NCBI GenBank assembly: GCA_946495905.1
Contig: CAMMEP010000060.1
Span: forward strand, 1 to 8,093
DNA length: 8,093 nt
Reading direction: 5' to 3'
Source: an uncultured Clostridium sp.
Lineage (GTDB): Bacteria > Bacillota > Clostridia > TANB77 > CAG-508
Position numbers and translations under genes: made by a program. The first letter of the stretch is position 1. Each line of letters starts with the position of its first letter. Under the pieces are notes generated by a model, which had not been told where the DNA came from, did no database searches, and saw only the letters and a list, made by a program, of their open reading frames with translations. This document shows positions 1 through 5,823 of the stretch, one piece after another.

Positions 1-264
1 AAATCAGGAACAGTAACAATGGACGTTACAAAAGCAATAAATGATATTAAATCTGGTAAAGTTGAATATAGACTAGATAAAACAAATATTATCCACTTAG
101 GATTTGGTAAAGTTTCATTTGGTACAGATAAATTATTAGAAAACTATGAAACTGTTATGAATGCTATTATAAAAGCAAAACCAGCAGCAGCTAAGGGACA
201 ATATATTAAGAGTGTAGCTATATCTACAACAATGGGACCAAGTATGTATATTGATCAAAAGTAG
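1..264 (+). CDS. rplA: 50S ribosomal protein L1, C-terminal part (5' end outside window)
   Basis: The frame is open from the first base and ends at TAG 262-264, giving 87 residues of the C-terminal third of L1. The stretch around KSGTVTMDV, the segment GKVEYRLDKTNIIHLGFGKVSF, and the tail IKSVAISTTMGPSMYID are characteristic of bacterial L1, which binds 23S rRNA at the L1 stalk and autoregulates its own operon. The ATG at 19 is an internal methionine, not the start. It is followed by the L10 leader and rplJ-rplL, the usual rplKAJL order, which supports the call. Nothing looks broken; the gene is only cut by the window edge. Confidence 0.96.
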   Translation, partial: KSGTVTMDVTKAINDIKSGKVEYRLDKTNIIHLGFGKVSFGTDKLLENYETVMNAIIKAKPAAAKGQYIKSVAISTTMGPSMYIDQK

Positions 265-272
265 TAAAATAA

Positions 273-371
273 ATAGCCAAAGACAGTAAGCAAAAAAGTA
301 AGTCTTACCTAGGCATATAATTTGTACGGAGTTAATCTGTATATATATGCCTATGGCTATATATACAGATT
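273..371 (+). ncRNA. L10 (rplJ) ribosomal-protein leader RNA
   Basis: The rplA-rplJ gap carries the three helices expected of an L10-binding leader. P1 pairs ATAGCCA (273-279) with TGGCTAT (354-360). P2 pairs GTAAG (286-290) with CTTAC (304-308). P3 pairs TAGGCATATA (310-319) with TATATGCCTA (344-353), all perfect. The unpaired AAGACA before P2 resembles the conserved 'AAGACAGTAGG' segment of Firmicutes L10 leaders as I remember it. In Bacillus subtilis the L10(L12)4 complex binds such a leader and controls attenuation of rplJL. The bases of P1 and P3 overlap the terminator hairpin at 334-371, so the two folds compete. The structure is read by eye, with no energy calculation. Confidence 0.85.
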
Positions 372-380
372 TTTTATTTT
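334..380 (+). terminator. Attenuator terminator in the rplJ leader
   Basis: A perfect 14-bp stem pairs 334-347 (AATCTGTATATATA) with 358-371 (TATATATACAGATT) around a 10-nt loop. A U-rich tail (TTTTTATTTT, 371-380) follows, and the rplJ start lies about 30 nt further on. This is an intrinsic terminator placed to control read-through into rplJ-rplL. Its 5' arm shares 344-347 with P3 and its 3' arm shares 358-360 with P1 of the L10 leader, which makes it a conditional attenuator rather than an operon end. Confidence 0.85.
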
Positions 381-411
381 ATAATATCATTTATAGAAAG
401 AGGTGAAAAAA

Positions 412-912
412 TTGGCTAGTGAAAAAATATTAAAACAAAAAGAAGAAGCAGTAAAGAATTTAGCAGCAGACTTAAAAGAAGCTAACTTAGTTCTTCTAGT
501 TGATTATAGAGGAATTTCAGTAGAAGATGTTACTAAATTAAGAAACGATGTAAGAGAAACAAATGGAGACTACAGAGTTATTAAAAACAATATTATAAAA
601 AGAGCTTTAAATGCAAATGGAGAAAATGGTTTAGATGATTTATTAGAAGGACCAACAGCATTAATTACAAGTAAAGAAGATTTCTTAACAACAACAAAAG
701 CAATTTATAATTTTGCTAAAAATAATGACTTCTACAAAATTAAAGGAGGAATTATTGAAGGTAAAGTTATGACAGCTGAAGAAATAATTACTTTAGCAAA
801 ATTACCATCAAGACAAGAACTTCTTGCAAAACTTGCTGGAGCTTTACTTGGAAATATTACAAAACTTGCTGCTACATTGGATGCAGTTAGAATGCAAAAA
901 GAAAATGCATAA
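412..912 (+). CDS. rplJ: 50S ribosomal protein L10
   Basis: This encodes L10, the base of the ribosomal stalk, which binds 23S rRNA and carries L7/L12 dimers on its C-terminal helix. Recognisable segments are LVDYRGISVEDVTKLR, the following YRVIKNNIIKRAL, LLEGPTALI, KGGIIEGK and LAKLPSRQELL. I place the start at TTG 412 (MASEKILKQK..., 166 aa). The in-frame GTG at 403 sits inside the SD AGAGGTG (399-405), which is about 6 nt before the TTG, so the longer form starting at 403 is less likely. Length and order match Firmicutes L10. Expression is probably set by the L10 leader and attenuator directly upstream. The spacer to rplL is unusually long (214 nt). Confidence 0.95.
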   Translation: MASEKILKQKEEAVKNLAADLKEANLVLLVDYRGISVEDVTKLRNDVRETNGDYRVIKNNIIKRALNANGENGLDDLLEGPTALITSKEDFLTTTKAIYNFAKNNDFYKIKGGIIEGKVMTAEEIITLAKLPSRQELLAKLAGALLGNITKLAATLDAVRMQKENA

Positions 913-1036
913 AAATCAATTATAAGCTACGTCTTGCGTTGCCAGAGCTTCGCTAAAAAGTTTTCAATGTACAAACGTACTATTTCAAACTTTTTAACTT
1001 GGTCTCCTAGCAATACTTGCTTCTAATTGATTTTAA
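911..1036. repeat. Long imperfect inverted-repeat (hairpin) element between rplJ and rplL
   Basis: Outer arms 912-927 (AAAATCAATTATAAGC) and 1019-1034 (GCTTCTAATTGATTTT) pair over 16 positions with one mismatch. An inner 10-bp stem pairs 954-963 (TAAAAAGTTT) with 987-996. A tip pairs GTAC 969-972 with GTAC 977-980 around AAAC. Between them TTGC (934-937) can pair with GCAA (1010-1013). The whole folds back on itself over about 123 nt and has no ORF. It starts at the rplJ stop codon. The shape is that of a non-coding palindromic element (MITE- or REP-like), or of an mRNA processing or stability hairpin; the sequence alone does not decide which. It lacks a T-run, so it is not an ordinary terminator. 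Confidence 0.7.
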
Positions 1037-1072
1037 AAGTAGAAAATTAAAATAACAAACCAAAAAATAGTC

Positions 1073-1091
1073 GTGAACGTGCCATGTTCAC
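1073..1091. repeat. Short palindrome upstream of the rplL ribosome binding site
   Basis: GTGAAC (1073-1078) is the exact inverse of GTTCAC (1086-1091) around a 7-nt centre. Allowing one G-U pair the symmetry extends inward by one more pair. It lies 20 nt before the rplL SD (AAGGAGGA, 1111-1118). It could be a small mRNA hairpin or an operator-like site. The spacing does not fit the GAAC-N4-GTTC LexA box of Firmicutes. Confidence 0.45.
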
Positions 1092-1126
1092 AAAAAATAA
1101 TTTTATATTTAAGGAGGAATTTAAAA

Positions 1127-1492
1127 ATGGCAAAAATAGATGAATTATTAGAAACAATCGACAGCTTAACAGTTGTTGAATTATCAGAATTAGTAAAAGG
1201 AATTGAAGAAAAATATGGAGTATCTGCAGCAGCAGTTGCAGCACCAGCAGCTGGCTCAGCAGCAGGAGCAGCTGAAGAAAAATCTTCATTTGATGTTGTA
1301 TTAAAAGAAGCAGGAGCAAACAAAATCCAAGTTATCAAAGTAGTTAGAGATGCAACAGGTTTAGGATTAAAAGAAGCTAAAGAATTAGTTGATGGAGCTC
1401 CAAAAACAGTTAAAGAAGGAGCAAGCAAAGAAGAAGCTGAAGAATTAAAAGCTAAATTTACAGAAGTTGGAGCAGTTGTTGAACTTGCTTAG
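1127..1492 (+). CDS. rplL: 50S ribosomal protein L7/L12
   Basis: This encodes the multicopy stalk protein (121 aa) that recruits translation GTPases. The N-terminal dimerisation domain is MAKIDELLETIDSLTVVELS and following (about 1-45), then an Ala/Gly-rich hinge (about 50-68, AAAVAAPAAGSAAGAAEE). The C-terminal domain has the hallmark IKVVRDATGLGLKEAKELVD and ends in GAVVELA. The start is ATG 1127, 8 nt after the near-perfect SD AAGGAGGA (1111-1118); an in-frame extension to 1073 is spurious. A strong terminator at 1531-1584 closes the transcription unit, and rpoB does not follow. Confidence 0.98.
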   Translation: MAKIDELLETIDSLTVVELSELVKGIEEKYGVSAAAVAAPAAGSAAGAAEEKSSFDVVLKEAGANKIQVIKVVRDATGLGLKEAKELVDGAPKTVKEGASKEEAEELKAKFTEVGAVVELA

Positions 1493-1530
1493 TCATCTTT
1501 TTTGAACAAAAAAAGAATCAAGAATTAGAA

Positions 1531-1584
1531 ACACACCTAGTTTACTAATTTTAGAAATAAGTAAATTAGGTGTGTAATTTTTTT
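1531..1584 (+). terminator. Intrinsic terminator of the rplJL operon
   Basis: A 16-bp stem pairs ACACACCTAGTTTACT (1531-1546) with AGTAAATTAGGTGTGT (1560-1575), with a single G-U pair. The loop is 13 nt and the tail AATTTTTTT (1576-1584) is T-rich. It lies between rplL and the convergent nucleotidyltransferase gene. The opposite strand has no clean T-run, so it mainly acts on plus-strand transcripts. Confidence 0.93.
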
Positions 1585-1621
1585 GCATATAAATCGTGAT
1601 ATATTGTTTAAAAATAATTAT

Positions 1622-1942
1622 TTAAGCTACTTTTATTCCAGTATCTATAACTTCTTTTACAAAAGGATTTGCTATACTTTTATAATCTTCTGTTTTTATT
1701 GGATGTGGTTCAATTCTAGCATCTATATCCCAAGTCATTCCCATTAGAATTGCCATACAGTCATAAATATCATCAAAATCATCTGAAATAACTGCAATAT
1801 CTATATCACTATTCTCATTTTCTGTTCCCTTTGCATAAGAACCAAACAATATAATTGCCGTAACATTATATTGTTTTTTTATTTCTTCTATAAATTTATT
1901 TATACTATTTATAATATCCTTATTTATTGTTCTTTTAACCAT
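1622..1942 (-). CDS. mntA: MNT-type minimal nucleotidyltransferase, probable antitoxin of a HEPN/MNT pair
   Basis: This is a 106-aa stand-alone nucleotidyltransferase domain of the DNA polymerase beta superfamily. The motif GSYAKGTENENSDID (34-48) fits exactly GS-X10-DXD (G34, S35, D46, D48), the signature of MntA-type antitoxins. A third acidic residue, D74, lies in WDIDARIEPHP (71-81). In studied pairs the MNT protein neutralises its HEPN partner, in some cases by adding AMP to it. The start is ATG 1942, preceded by a strong SD (GAGGAGGT) about 6 nt upstream. It overlaps the 3' end of the HEPN gene by 19 nt in another frame, as is usual for toxin-antitoxin pairs. The gene symbol follows the family; the target here is untested. 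Confidence 0.85.
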   Translation of the reverse strand: MVKRTINKDIINSINKFIEEIKKQYNVTAIILFGSYAKGTENENSDIDIAVISDDFDDIYDCMAILMGMTWDIDARIEPHPIKTEDYKSIANPFVKEVIDTGIKVA

Positions 1943-2313
1943 TTTTGTACCTCCTCAATATTTTTAACTTGTTTCTTAGTATAATCATCAGTGCATTTTT
2001 CGTCAAAACTTTTCTTATAATCATCATATCTAGCACTTATATTAAATGTGTTTATGACTTGTATTTTCTCTCTTATTTCATTTGGTACATCTAAGTTTGC
2101 CTTTTGTGAAAGCAATATTAAATTATGAATTTTTGGTGCTAGCGGACTTTCAGAATTATTTTTAGCATATAGTCCTTTTAATAATTTTTCAATTACTAAA
2201 TGTCCTATAAATAAACACCAAGTATTTTTCTTATTGTCATACAAGATTTTCATTGTTTCATAATCGTTATCAGAACTTTCAAACCAATATTTCATTAAAT
2301 CTATATTATTCAT
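1924..2313 (-). CDS. HEPN-domain protein, probable toxin partner of the MNT protein
   Basis: This is a 129-aa all-helical HEPN-domain protein. The N-terminal helix contains YWFESSDNDYETMKILYD. The segment GHLVIEKLLKGLYAKN (37-52) matches the conserved 'q.A.EK.LKA' helix, HNLILL (63-68) the 'HDL..L' segment, and ISARYDDYKK (92-101) the 'aRYpd' segment of the HEPN family (PF05168-like, from memory). The canonical R-X4-6-H RNase motif of DUF86-type HepT is not present anywhere in the protein. The active site therefore differs or the protein is not a classical RNase. It is first in a two-gene minus-strand unit with the MNT gene. The start ATG 2313 has a modest SD (AAGTGGGG). The HEPN call is firm from the pairing and motifs; the toxin role is inferred. 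Confidence 0.8.
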   Translation of the reverse strand: MNNIDLMKYWFESSDNDYETMKILYDNKKNTWCLFIGHLVIEKLLKGLYAKNNSESPLAPKIHNLILLSQKANLDVPNEIREKIQVINTFNISARYDDYKKSFDEKCTDDYTKKQVKNIEEVQKWLKEQ

Positions 2314-2332
2314 ATATTTACCCCACTTTCAC

Positions 2333-2360
2333 TCTATAATTATTATAACATTAAACTCAA
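2333..2360 (-). promoter_or_regulatory. Candidate promoter of the HEPN/MNT pair
   Basis: On the minus strand TTGAGT (2355-2360) and TATAGA (2333-2338) are 16 nt apart, about 20 nt before the HEPN start. An alternative -10, TATAAT, lies a few bases upstream of this one. Each hexamer matches consensus only partly, in a very AT-rich stretch. Confidence 0.4.
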
Positions 2361-2395
2361 AATTTTACTATATTTTATAAAAATATTTATAAAAT

Positions 2396-2421
2396 AAAGC
2401 AACTGTTTTAACAGTTGCTTT
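2396..2421 (-). terminator. Intrinsic terminator of htrA (possibly bidirectional)
   Basis: AAAGCAACTG and CAGTTGCTTT form a perfect stem around TTTTAA (2396-2421). Read on the minus strand the hairpin runs into TTTATTTTATA, a good U-rich tail, so it would end htrA transcripts before the HEPN gene. The plus-strand tail is only a short T-run. Confidence 0.8.
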
Positions 2422-2451
2422 TGAAAATAAAAGGGGATGTTTTACTTATAT

Positions 2452-2486
2452 ATAGTTGATAATGGAGTAACTTGTTTATCAACTAT
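2452..2486. repeat. 11-bp perfect inverted repeat downstream of htrA
   Basis: ATAGTTGATAA (2452-2462) is the exact inverse of TTATCAACTAT (2476-2486), separated by 13 nt. It lies between the htrA stop and its terminator, so in the htrA mRNA it would form a 3'-UTR hairpin. No T-run follows on either strand, which argues against a terminator. A weak plus-strand TTGTTT-17-TATACA pair overlaps it, but no plus-strand gene follows. Confidence 0.55.
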
Positions 2487-2560
2487 GGCTATATTATACA
2501 GAGGAAATTTGAACATTTTGTGAACAAAAAGTGATTATATTGAAAAATATAGAAAATTAA

Positions 2561-3835
2561 TTAAGGTTGTTCTTGTAAAGTAACTTCAATGTCTTGTGTC
2601 TCACCATCTCTCCATACTGTTAAGGTCATTTTATCTCCAATTTCTTTTGCATTTTTAATTTCGTTTAGCTCATCCATTGTTTCAATATCTTGACCATCGG
2701 CAGCAATGATAACATCTCCTACTTTTACACCTGCTTTTTCAGCTGCAGAAAAGTTCTCTAATGTTTTTACATAAATTCCAACAGTTAAGTTGTTTTCTCT
2801 AGCTGTTTCTTCATCTACTTCAATACCACCAATTCCAAGGTAAGGTCTTCTAACTTTGTTATACTCAATTAATTGATCTGTTATATCTTTAGTAGAATTA
2901 ATAGGAATAGCAAATCCAACACCTTCAACTCCATCGCCAGATACTTTTAGAGTATTTATTCCAATAACTTGCCCTTGACTATTTACTAAAGCACCACCAC
3001 TATTACCAGAGTTAATAGCTGCATTGGTTTGAATTGCTTCATAAGTATTACCATCTTCATCAGTAACCTCACGATTTACGGCACTAACAATTCCATCAGT
3101 TACGGTAGTTCCTAATCCTAAAGGATTACCAATTGCCATACAAAATTCTCCTACTTGAACAGAGTCTGAATCTCCTAATTCTGCTGCAGTTAAATCGTCT
3201 TTATCAATTTTTATAACTGCTAAATCTGTTTGTTCATCTGTTCCCACAATTTCAGCTTCGTACTCGGTATCATCATTATATAGGGTAACTGTTATTTTAC
3301 TTGCTTTTCCTAATTCATAATATGAAGAACTAGAGCTTGAATTAACAACATGATTGTTGGTTAAAATGTAACCATCACTACTTATAATTACTCCTGAACC
3401 TTGAGCACTTGCTGTTCTTTGATTACCATAAAAGATAGAGTTTACAGAGTATGTTACGTTAATTCCTACAATAGAAGGAAGAACCTTCTGAGCAACGCCT
3501 ACTGCCGTATCGGAATAATCTAGTAAGGAAATTTGATCTGTATTTATATTGGCACTAGTACTGCTACTTCCTTGATTTAGTGTGGTTTGACCAAATAAAT
3601 TCTCTCTTATACTTGGAACTCCAAAGCAAGTTCCTACAACAAGAACTGCACCTATCACTCCGGAAGCAAATGGTAATAAAACAGTCTTCCCAAAACCAGA
3701 ACCAGATTTACTTGTTTTAGGCTTTTGCTTTTTCTCCTCAAACGAACTATATGAAGTAGTTGGTATAACGTTTTTAAAACTACTATCATTATTTATGTTG
3801 TTGGAAACATTTTCTTGATTATTATTTTCTTCCAT
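2561..3835 (-). CDS. htrA: Membrane-anchored HtrA/DegP-type serine protease with one PDZ domain
   Basis: This is a 424-aa trypsin-like protease of extracytoplasmic protein quality control. A polar, Asn/Ser/Lys-rich cytoplasmic N-terminus (1-49) precedes one membrane helix (about 51-72, TVLLPFASGVIGAVLVVGTC). A low-complexity linker follows. The catalytic domain has H162 in TNNHVV, D204 in TDLAVIK and the nucleophile S279 in GNSGGAL, so the triad is intact. A PDZ domain (about 330-420) starts at RPYLGIGGIEV and includes AGVKVGDVI. This layout is that of Gram-positive HtrA/DegP paralogues; htrA names the family, and paralogues cannot be separated here. The start ATG 3835 has a good SD, TAGGAGGT. 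It is transcribed alone, divergent from the 4015 gene. No CIRCE or CtsR repeat is visible upstream. Confidence 0.95.
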   Translation of the reverse strand: MEENNNQENVSNNINNDSSFKNVIPTTSYSSFEEKKQKPKTSKSGSGFGKTVLLPFASGVIGAVLVVGTCFGVPSIRENLFGQTTLNQGSSSTSANINTDQISLLDYSDTAVGVAQKVLPSIVGINVTYSVNSIFYGNQRTASAQGSGVIISSDGYILTNNHVVNSSSSSSYYELGKASKITVTLYNDDTEYEAEIVGTDEQTDLAVIKIDKDDLTAAELGDSDSVQVGEFCMAIGNPLGLGTTVTDGIVSAVNREVTDEDGNTYEAIQTNAAINSGNSGGALVNSQGQVIGINTLKVSGDGVEGVGFAIPINSTKDITDQLIEYNKVRRPYLGIGGIEVDEETARENNLTVGIYVKTLENFSAAEKAGVKVGDVIIAADGQDIETMDELNEIKNAKEIGDKMTLTVWRDGETQDIEVTLQEQP

Positions 3836-3864
3836 TATTAAAACCTCCTATTAATTATATCAAT

Positions 3865-3894
3865 ATAATAACCTAAATTAACTATATAATACAA
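3865..3894 (-). promoter_or_regulatory. Candidate htrA promoter
   Basis: On the minus strand TTGTAT (3889-3894) and TATTAT (3865-3870) are 18 nt apart, giving a leader of roughly 20 nt before the htrA start. A TATAAT on the minus strand at 3854-3859 is an alternative -10. The region is AT-rich, so chance matches are likely. Confidence 0.4.
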
Positions 3895-3957
3895 GATATT
3901 TGTGAACAAAATGTGAAAAAAATGTTTCAATTTCAAGGAAAAAATTGCTCACGAAGG

Positions 3958-3986
3958 TTGAAAAAAGAAAAATATCAATATATAAT
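3958..3986 (+). promoter_or_regulatory. Near-consensus promoter of the 4015-7076 operon
   Basis: TTGAAA (3958-3963) and a perfect TATAAT (3981-3986) are exactly 17 nt apart. Transcription would start near 3993, some 20 nt before the ATG at 4015. This also argues that the in-frame ATG at 3913, which lies upstream of the promoter, is not the true start. Confidence 0.75.
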
Positions 3987-4014
3987 AAAGAAGATAGTAA
4001 AAAGGAGAAGTAAG

Positions 4015-4482
4015 ATGAAATCAAGAAAAAGTTTAGTAGCAACCTATATAAAAATCATATTAGTAATTCTAATTATTGCAGCACTTATTTATGGAGCCGT
4101 AAAAGTATTAAATAAAGAATATAATAATGCAGAATATGAAACTGTAAAAACTAATTTGCTTTTAATACAAGGTAAAACCGAAGTGATAGCACAACAAGTA
4201 GAAATTGAAGAAGAAGGAGCTGCCTACATCGGTACAGAAATAAAAGAAAAACAAGACGATGCAAAAATACAAAATCTTATTCAAAATAATATTATTGATA
4301 TAGAATCAAAAGATAATAATTATTACTGTATCGATAATGCAAATTTAGAAGAATTAGGATTAGGAAATATTAAAACAGAGGACTATTTTATTGTAGATTA
4401 TAAACAAAATGATGTGATTTTTGTGGATGGAATAGAGAATGAAGAAGGAAATGTAGTATATAAGTTATCTGATATGGAATAG
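4015..4482 (+). CDS. Small membrane-anchored protein of unknown function
   Basis: This is a 155-aa protein. After a basic start (MKSRKSLVATYIK) there is one strongly hydrophobic helix (about 12-31, IKIILVILIIAALIYGAVKV), and the rest is a charged extracytoplasmic domain. The helix is followed by EYETVKTNLLLIQGKTEVI. The C-terminal half contains YYCIDNANLEELGLGNI and YFIVDYKQNDVIFVDGI, whose spacing recalls the globular part of some clostridial pseudopilin-like proteins (recalled, not searched). It lacks a G-F/I-T-L cleavage motif, so a true prepilin is unlikely. The start is ATG 4015 with SD AAGGAG 7 nt upstream; the 34-residue in-frame extension from 3913 lies across the promoter and is rejected. 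It leads a probable operon with rnhB. Confidence 0.75.
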   Translation: MKSRKSLVATYIKIILVILIIAALIYGAVKVLNKEYNNAEYETVKTNLLLIQGKTEVIAQQVEIEEEGAAYIGTEIKEKQDDAKIQNLIQNNIIDIESKDNNYYCIDNANLEELGLGNIKTEDYFIVDYKQNDVIFVDGIENEEGNVVYKLSDME

Positions 4483-4513
4483 GTGTTAAATAAATAAAAA
4501 GGAAGTAGTGGAA

Positions 4514-5170
4514 ATGAAGGAAAAAGAATTAGAAAGATTAAAAGAAATAAAGAAAATAGAAGAAGAATTATATACACAGGGAATAACAAGCATAGCTGGA
4601 ATTGATGAAGCAGGACGTGGACCATTGGCAGGACCAGTAGTAGTAGCATGTGTGGTTATGCCAAAAGATTCCATGATAGAAGGTGTAAATGATTCTAAAA
4701 AGGTAGCAGAAAAGAAGAGAGAAAAACTATATGAGCAAATTATAGAAGAAGCATTGGGATATGGAGTAGGGATTATTTCACAAGAAGAGATAGATAGAAT
4801 TAATATATTAAATGCTACGAAAGAAGGATTAACGACAGCAATAAAAGAGATGGAAAAAGATTTAAAAGAAAAACAAAGAAAATTTGATAAACCAGAAATA
4901 ATTTTAGTAGATGCATTAACCAAAATAGATACAGATCATATACCTTATCGCTCTATCATTAAAGGAGATGCTAAAAGTTACTCTATTGCAGCAGCATCCA
5001 TTATTGCTAAGGTTACAAGGGATAGAATTATGAGAGAGTGGGCAGAGGTATATCCAATGTATGGATTTGAGAAGCATAAAGGATATGGAACAGCAGCACA
5101 TATTGCAGCAATAAAAGAATATGGACTTTGCCCTTTACATCGTAGAAGTTTTGTGAAAAATATTGTGTAA
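4514..5170 (+). CDS. rnhB: Ribonuclease HII
   Basis: This enzyme cleaves the RNA strand of RNA-DNA hybrids and starts removal of single ribonucleotides misincorporated into DNA. The N-terminal hallmark AGIDEAGRGPLAGPVVVA carries D31 and E32. VDAL gives D133, and TRDRIM, after the conserved SIAAASIIAKV, gives D170, so the four metal-binding acids are present. The C-terminus has GYGTAAHIAAI and the CPLHRRSF motif. At 218 aa it is within the usual range. The start is ATG 4514 with SD AAGGAAGT; GTG 4508, two codons upstream, is possible but only about 4 nt from the SD core. It follows the membrane protein gene by 31 nt and precedes the HAD gene by 50 nt. Confidence 0.97.
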   Translation: MKEKELERLKEIKKIEEELYTQGITSIAGIDEAGRGPLAGPVVVACVVMPKDSMIEGVNDSKKVAEKKREKLYEQIIEEALGYGVGIISQEEIDRINILNATKEGLTTAIKEMEKDLKEKQRKFDKPEIILVDALTKIDTDHIPYRSIIKGDAKSYSIAAASIIAKVTRDRIMREWAEVYPMYGFEKHKGYGTAAHIAAIKEYGLCPLHRRSFVKNIV

Positions 5171-5220
5171 CATAAAATGTTATATTATTTAATTAAGTAT
5201 AGAAAAGGATTATACGTAAA

Positions 5221-5823
5221 ATGATAAAAAATATTATATTTGATATTGGAGATGTTTTAGTAGGATATTCTCCTAAAAAAGAAGTAGAAAATTTGAATAG
5301 CAATATAAATAAAATAGAAATAGCAAATAATTTAATAATAAAAGATAATAATTGGATAAAATATCTAAATGGATTAATAATACTAGAAGATTTATTAAAA
5401 TATTATAATTTGAAATATCCAAATTATGAAAAAGAATTTAGCATATTGTTAGAAAAGAGAAACCAAAAATATATTATTTATGAAATAGAGAAAAATACAG
5501 ATATTGTTAAGAAACTAAGTACAAGATATAATATCTATCTGCTTTCTAATATAACTAAAGAAACGTTTGAATATGTCAATGAATTTGCTTTTATAAAACA
5601 AGTAAAAGGAGGAGTATATTCTTTCCAAGAACATATTAGCAAACCAGATAAAGCAATATATAAAATTTTATTAAGCAAATATGATTTGCTCCCTGAAGAA
5701 TCTATTTTTATTGACGATAAATTAAAAAATGTAGAAGAAGCAGAAAAATTAGGAATAAAAGGTATACTTTATAAAAAAGAGGATAACTTAAGTACCTTAT
5801 TAGAGAAAGAAGGAATAAAATGA
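5221..5823 (+). CDS. HAD-superfamily hydrolase (probable small-molecule phosphatase)
   Basis: This is a 200-aa haloacid-dehalogenase-type hydrolase. Motif I is IIFDIGDVLVGY with nucleophile D8. Position +2 is Gly rather than the usual acid/base Asp, as in the YihX-like (G1P phosphatase) branch, whose motif is FDLGNV. Motif II is YLLSN (about 103-107), motif III is the Lys in SKPDKAIY, and motif IV is IFIDDKLKNVEEAEKLGI. A helical cap lies between motifs I and II. The substrate cannot be told; a sugar phosphate or nucleotide is plausible. The stop overlaps the start of the pyrimidine phosphorylase gene as ATGA (5820-5823), so the two are probably translationally coupled. The SD AAAAGGA is about 11 nt before ATG 5221. 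Confidence 0.88.
   Translation: MIKNIIFDIGDVLVGYSPKKEVENLNSNINKIEIANNLIIKDNNWIKYLNGLIILEDLLKYYNLKYPNYEKEFSILLEKRNQKYIIYEIEKNTDIVKKLSTRYNIYLLSNITKETFEYVNEFAFIKQVKGGVYSFQEHISKPDKAIYKILLSKYDLLPEESIFIDDKLKNVEEAEKLGIKGILYKKEDNLSTLLEKEGIK

Noticed and set aside
403..411. GTG at 403 as the rplJ start
   Set aside because: It lies inside the SD AGAGGTG; the TTG at 412 has normal spacing and gives a standard L10 N-terminus.
1073..1091. LexA (SOS) box upstream of rplL
   Set aside because: The half-sites GAAC and GTTC are 7 nt apart instead of 4, and an SOS operator inside a ribosomal operon is unlikely.
1033..1428. Minus-strand open frames opposite rplL
   Set aside because: They are shadows of the rplL codon pattern and have no SD or recognisable protein.
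2421..2560. A small plus-strand gene behind the TTGTTT-17-TATACA pair
   Set aside because: No start codon with an SD opens a meaningful frame before the region runs antisense to htrA.
3836..3960. CIRCE or CtsR heat-shock operator in front of htrA
   Set aside because: Neither the TTAGCACTC-N9-GAGTGCTAA repeat nor GGTCAAA repeats are present.
3913..4014. 34-residue N-terminal extension of the 4015 protein
   Set aside because: A TTGAAA-17-TATAAT promoter lies inside it, and a good SD serves the ATG at 4015.
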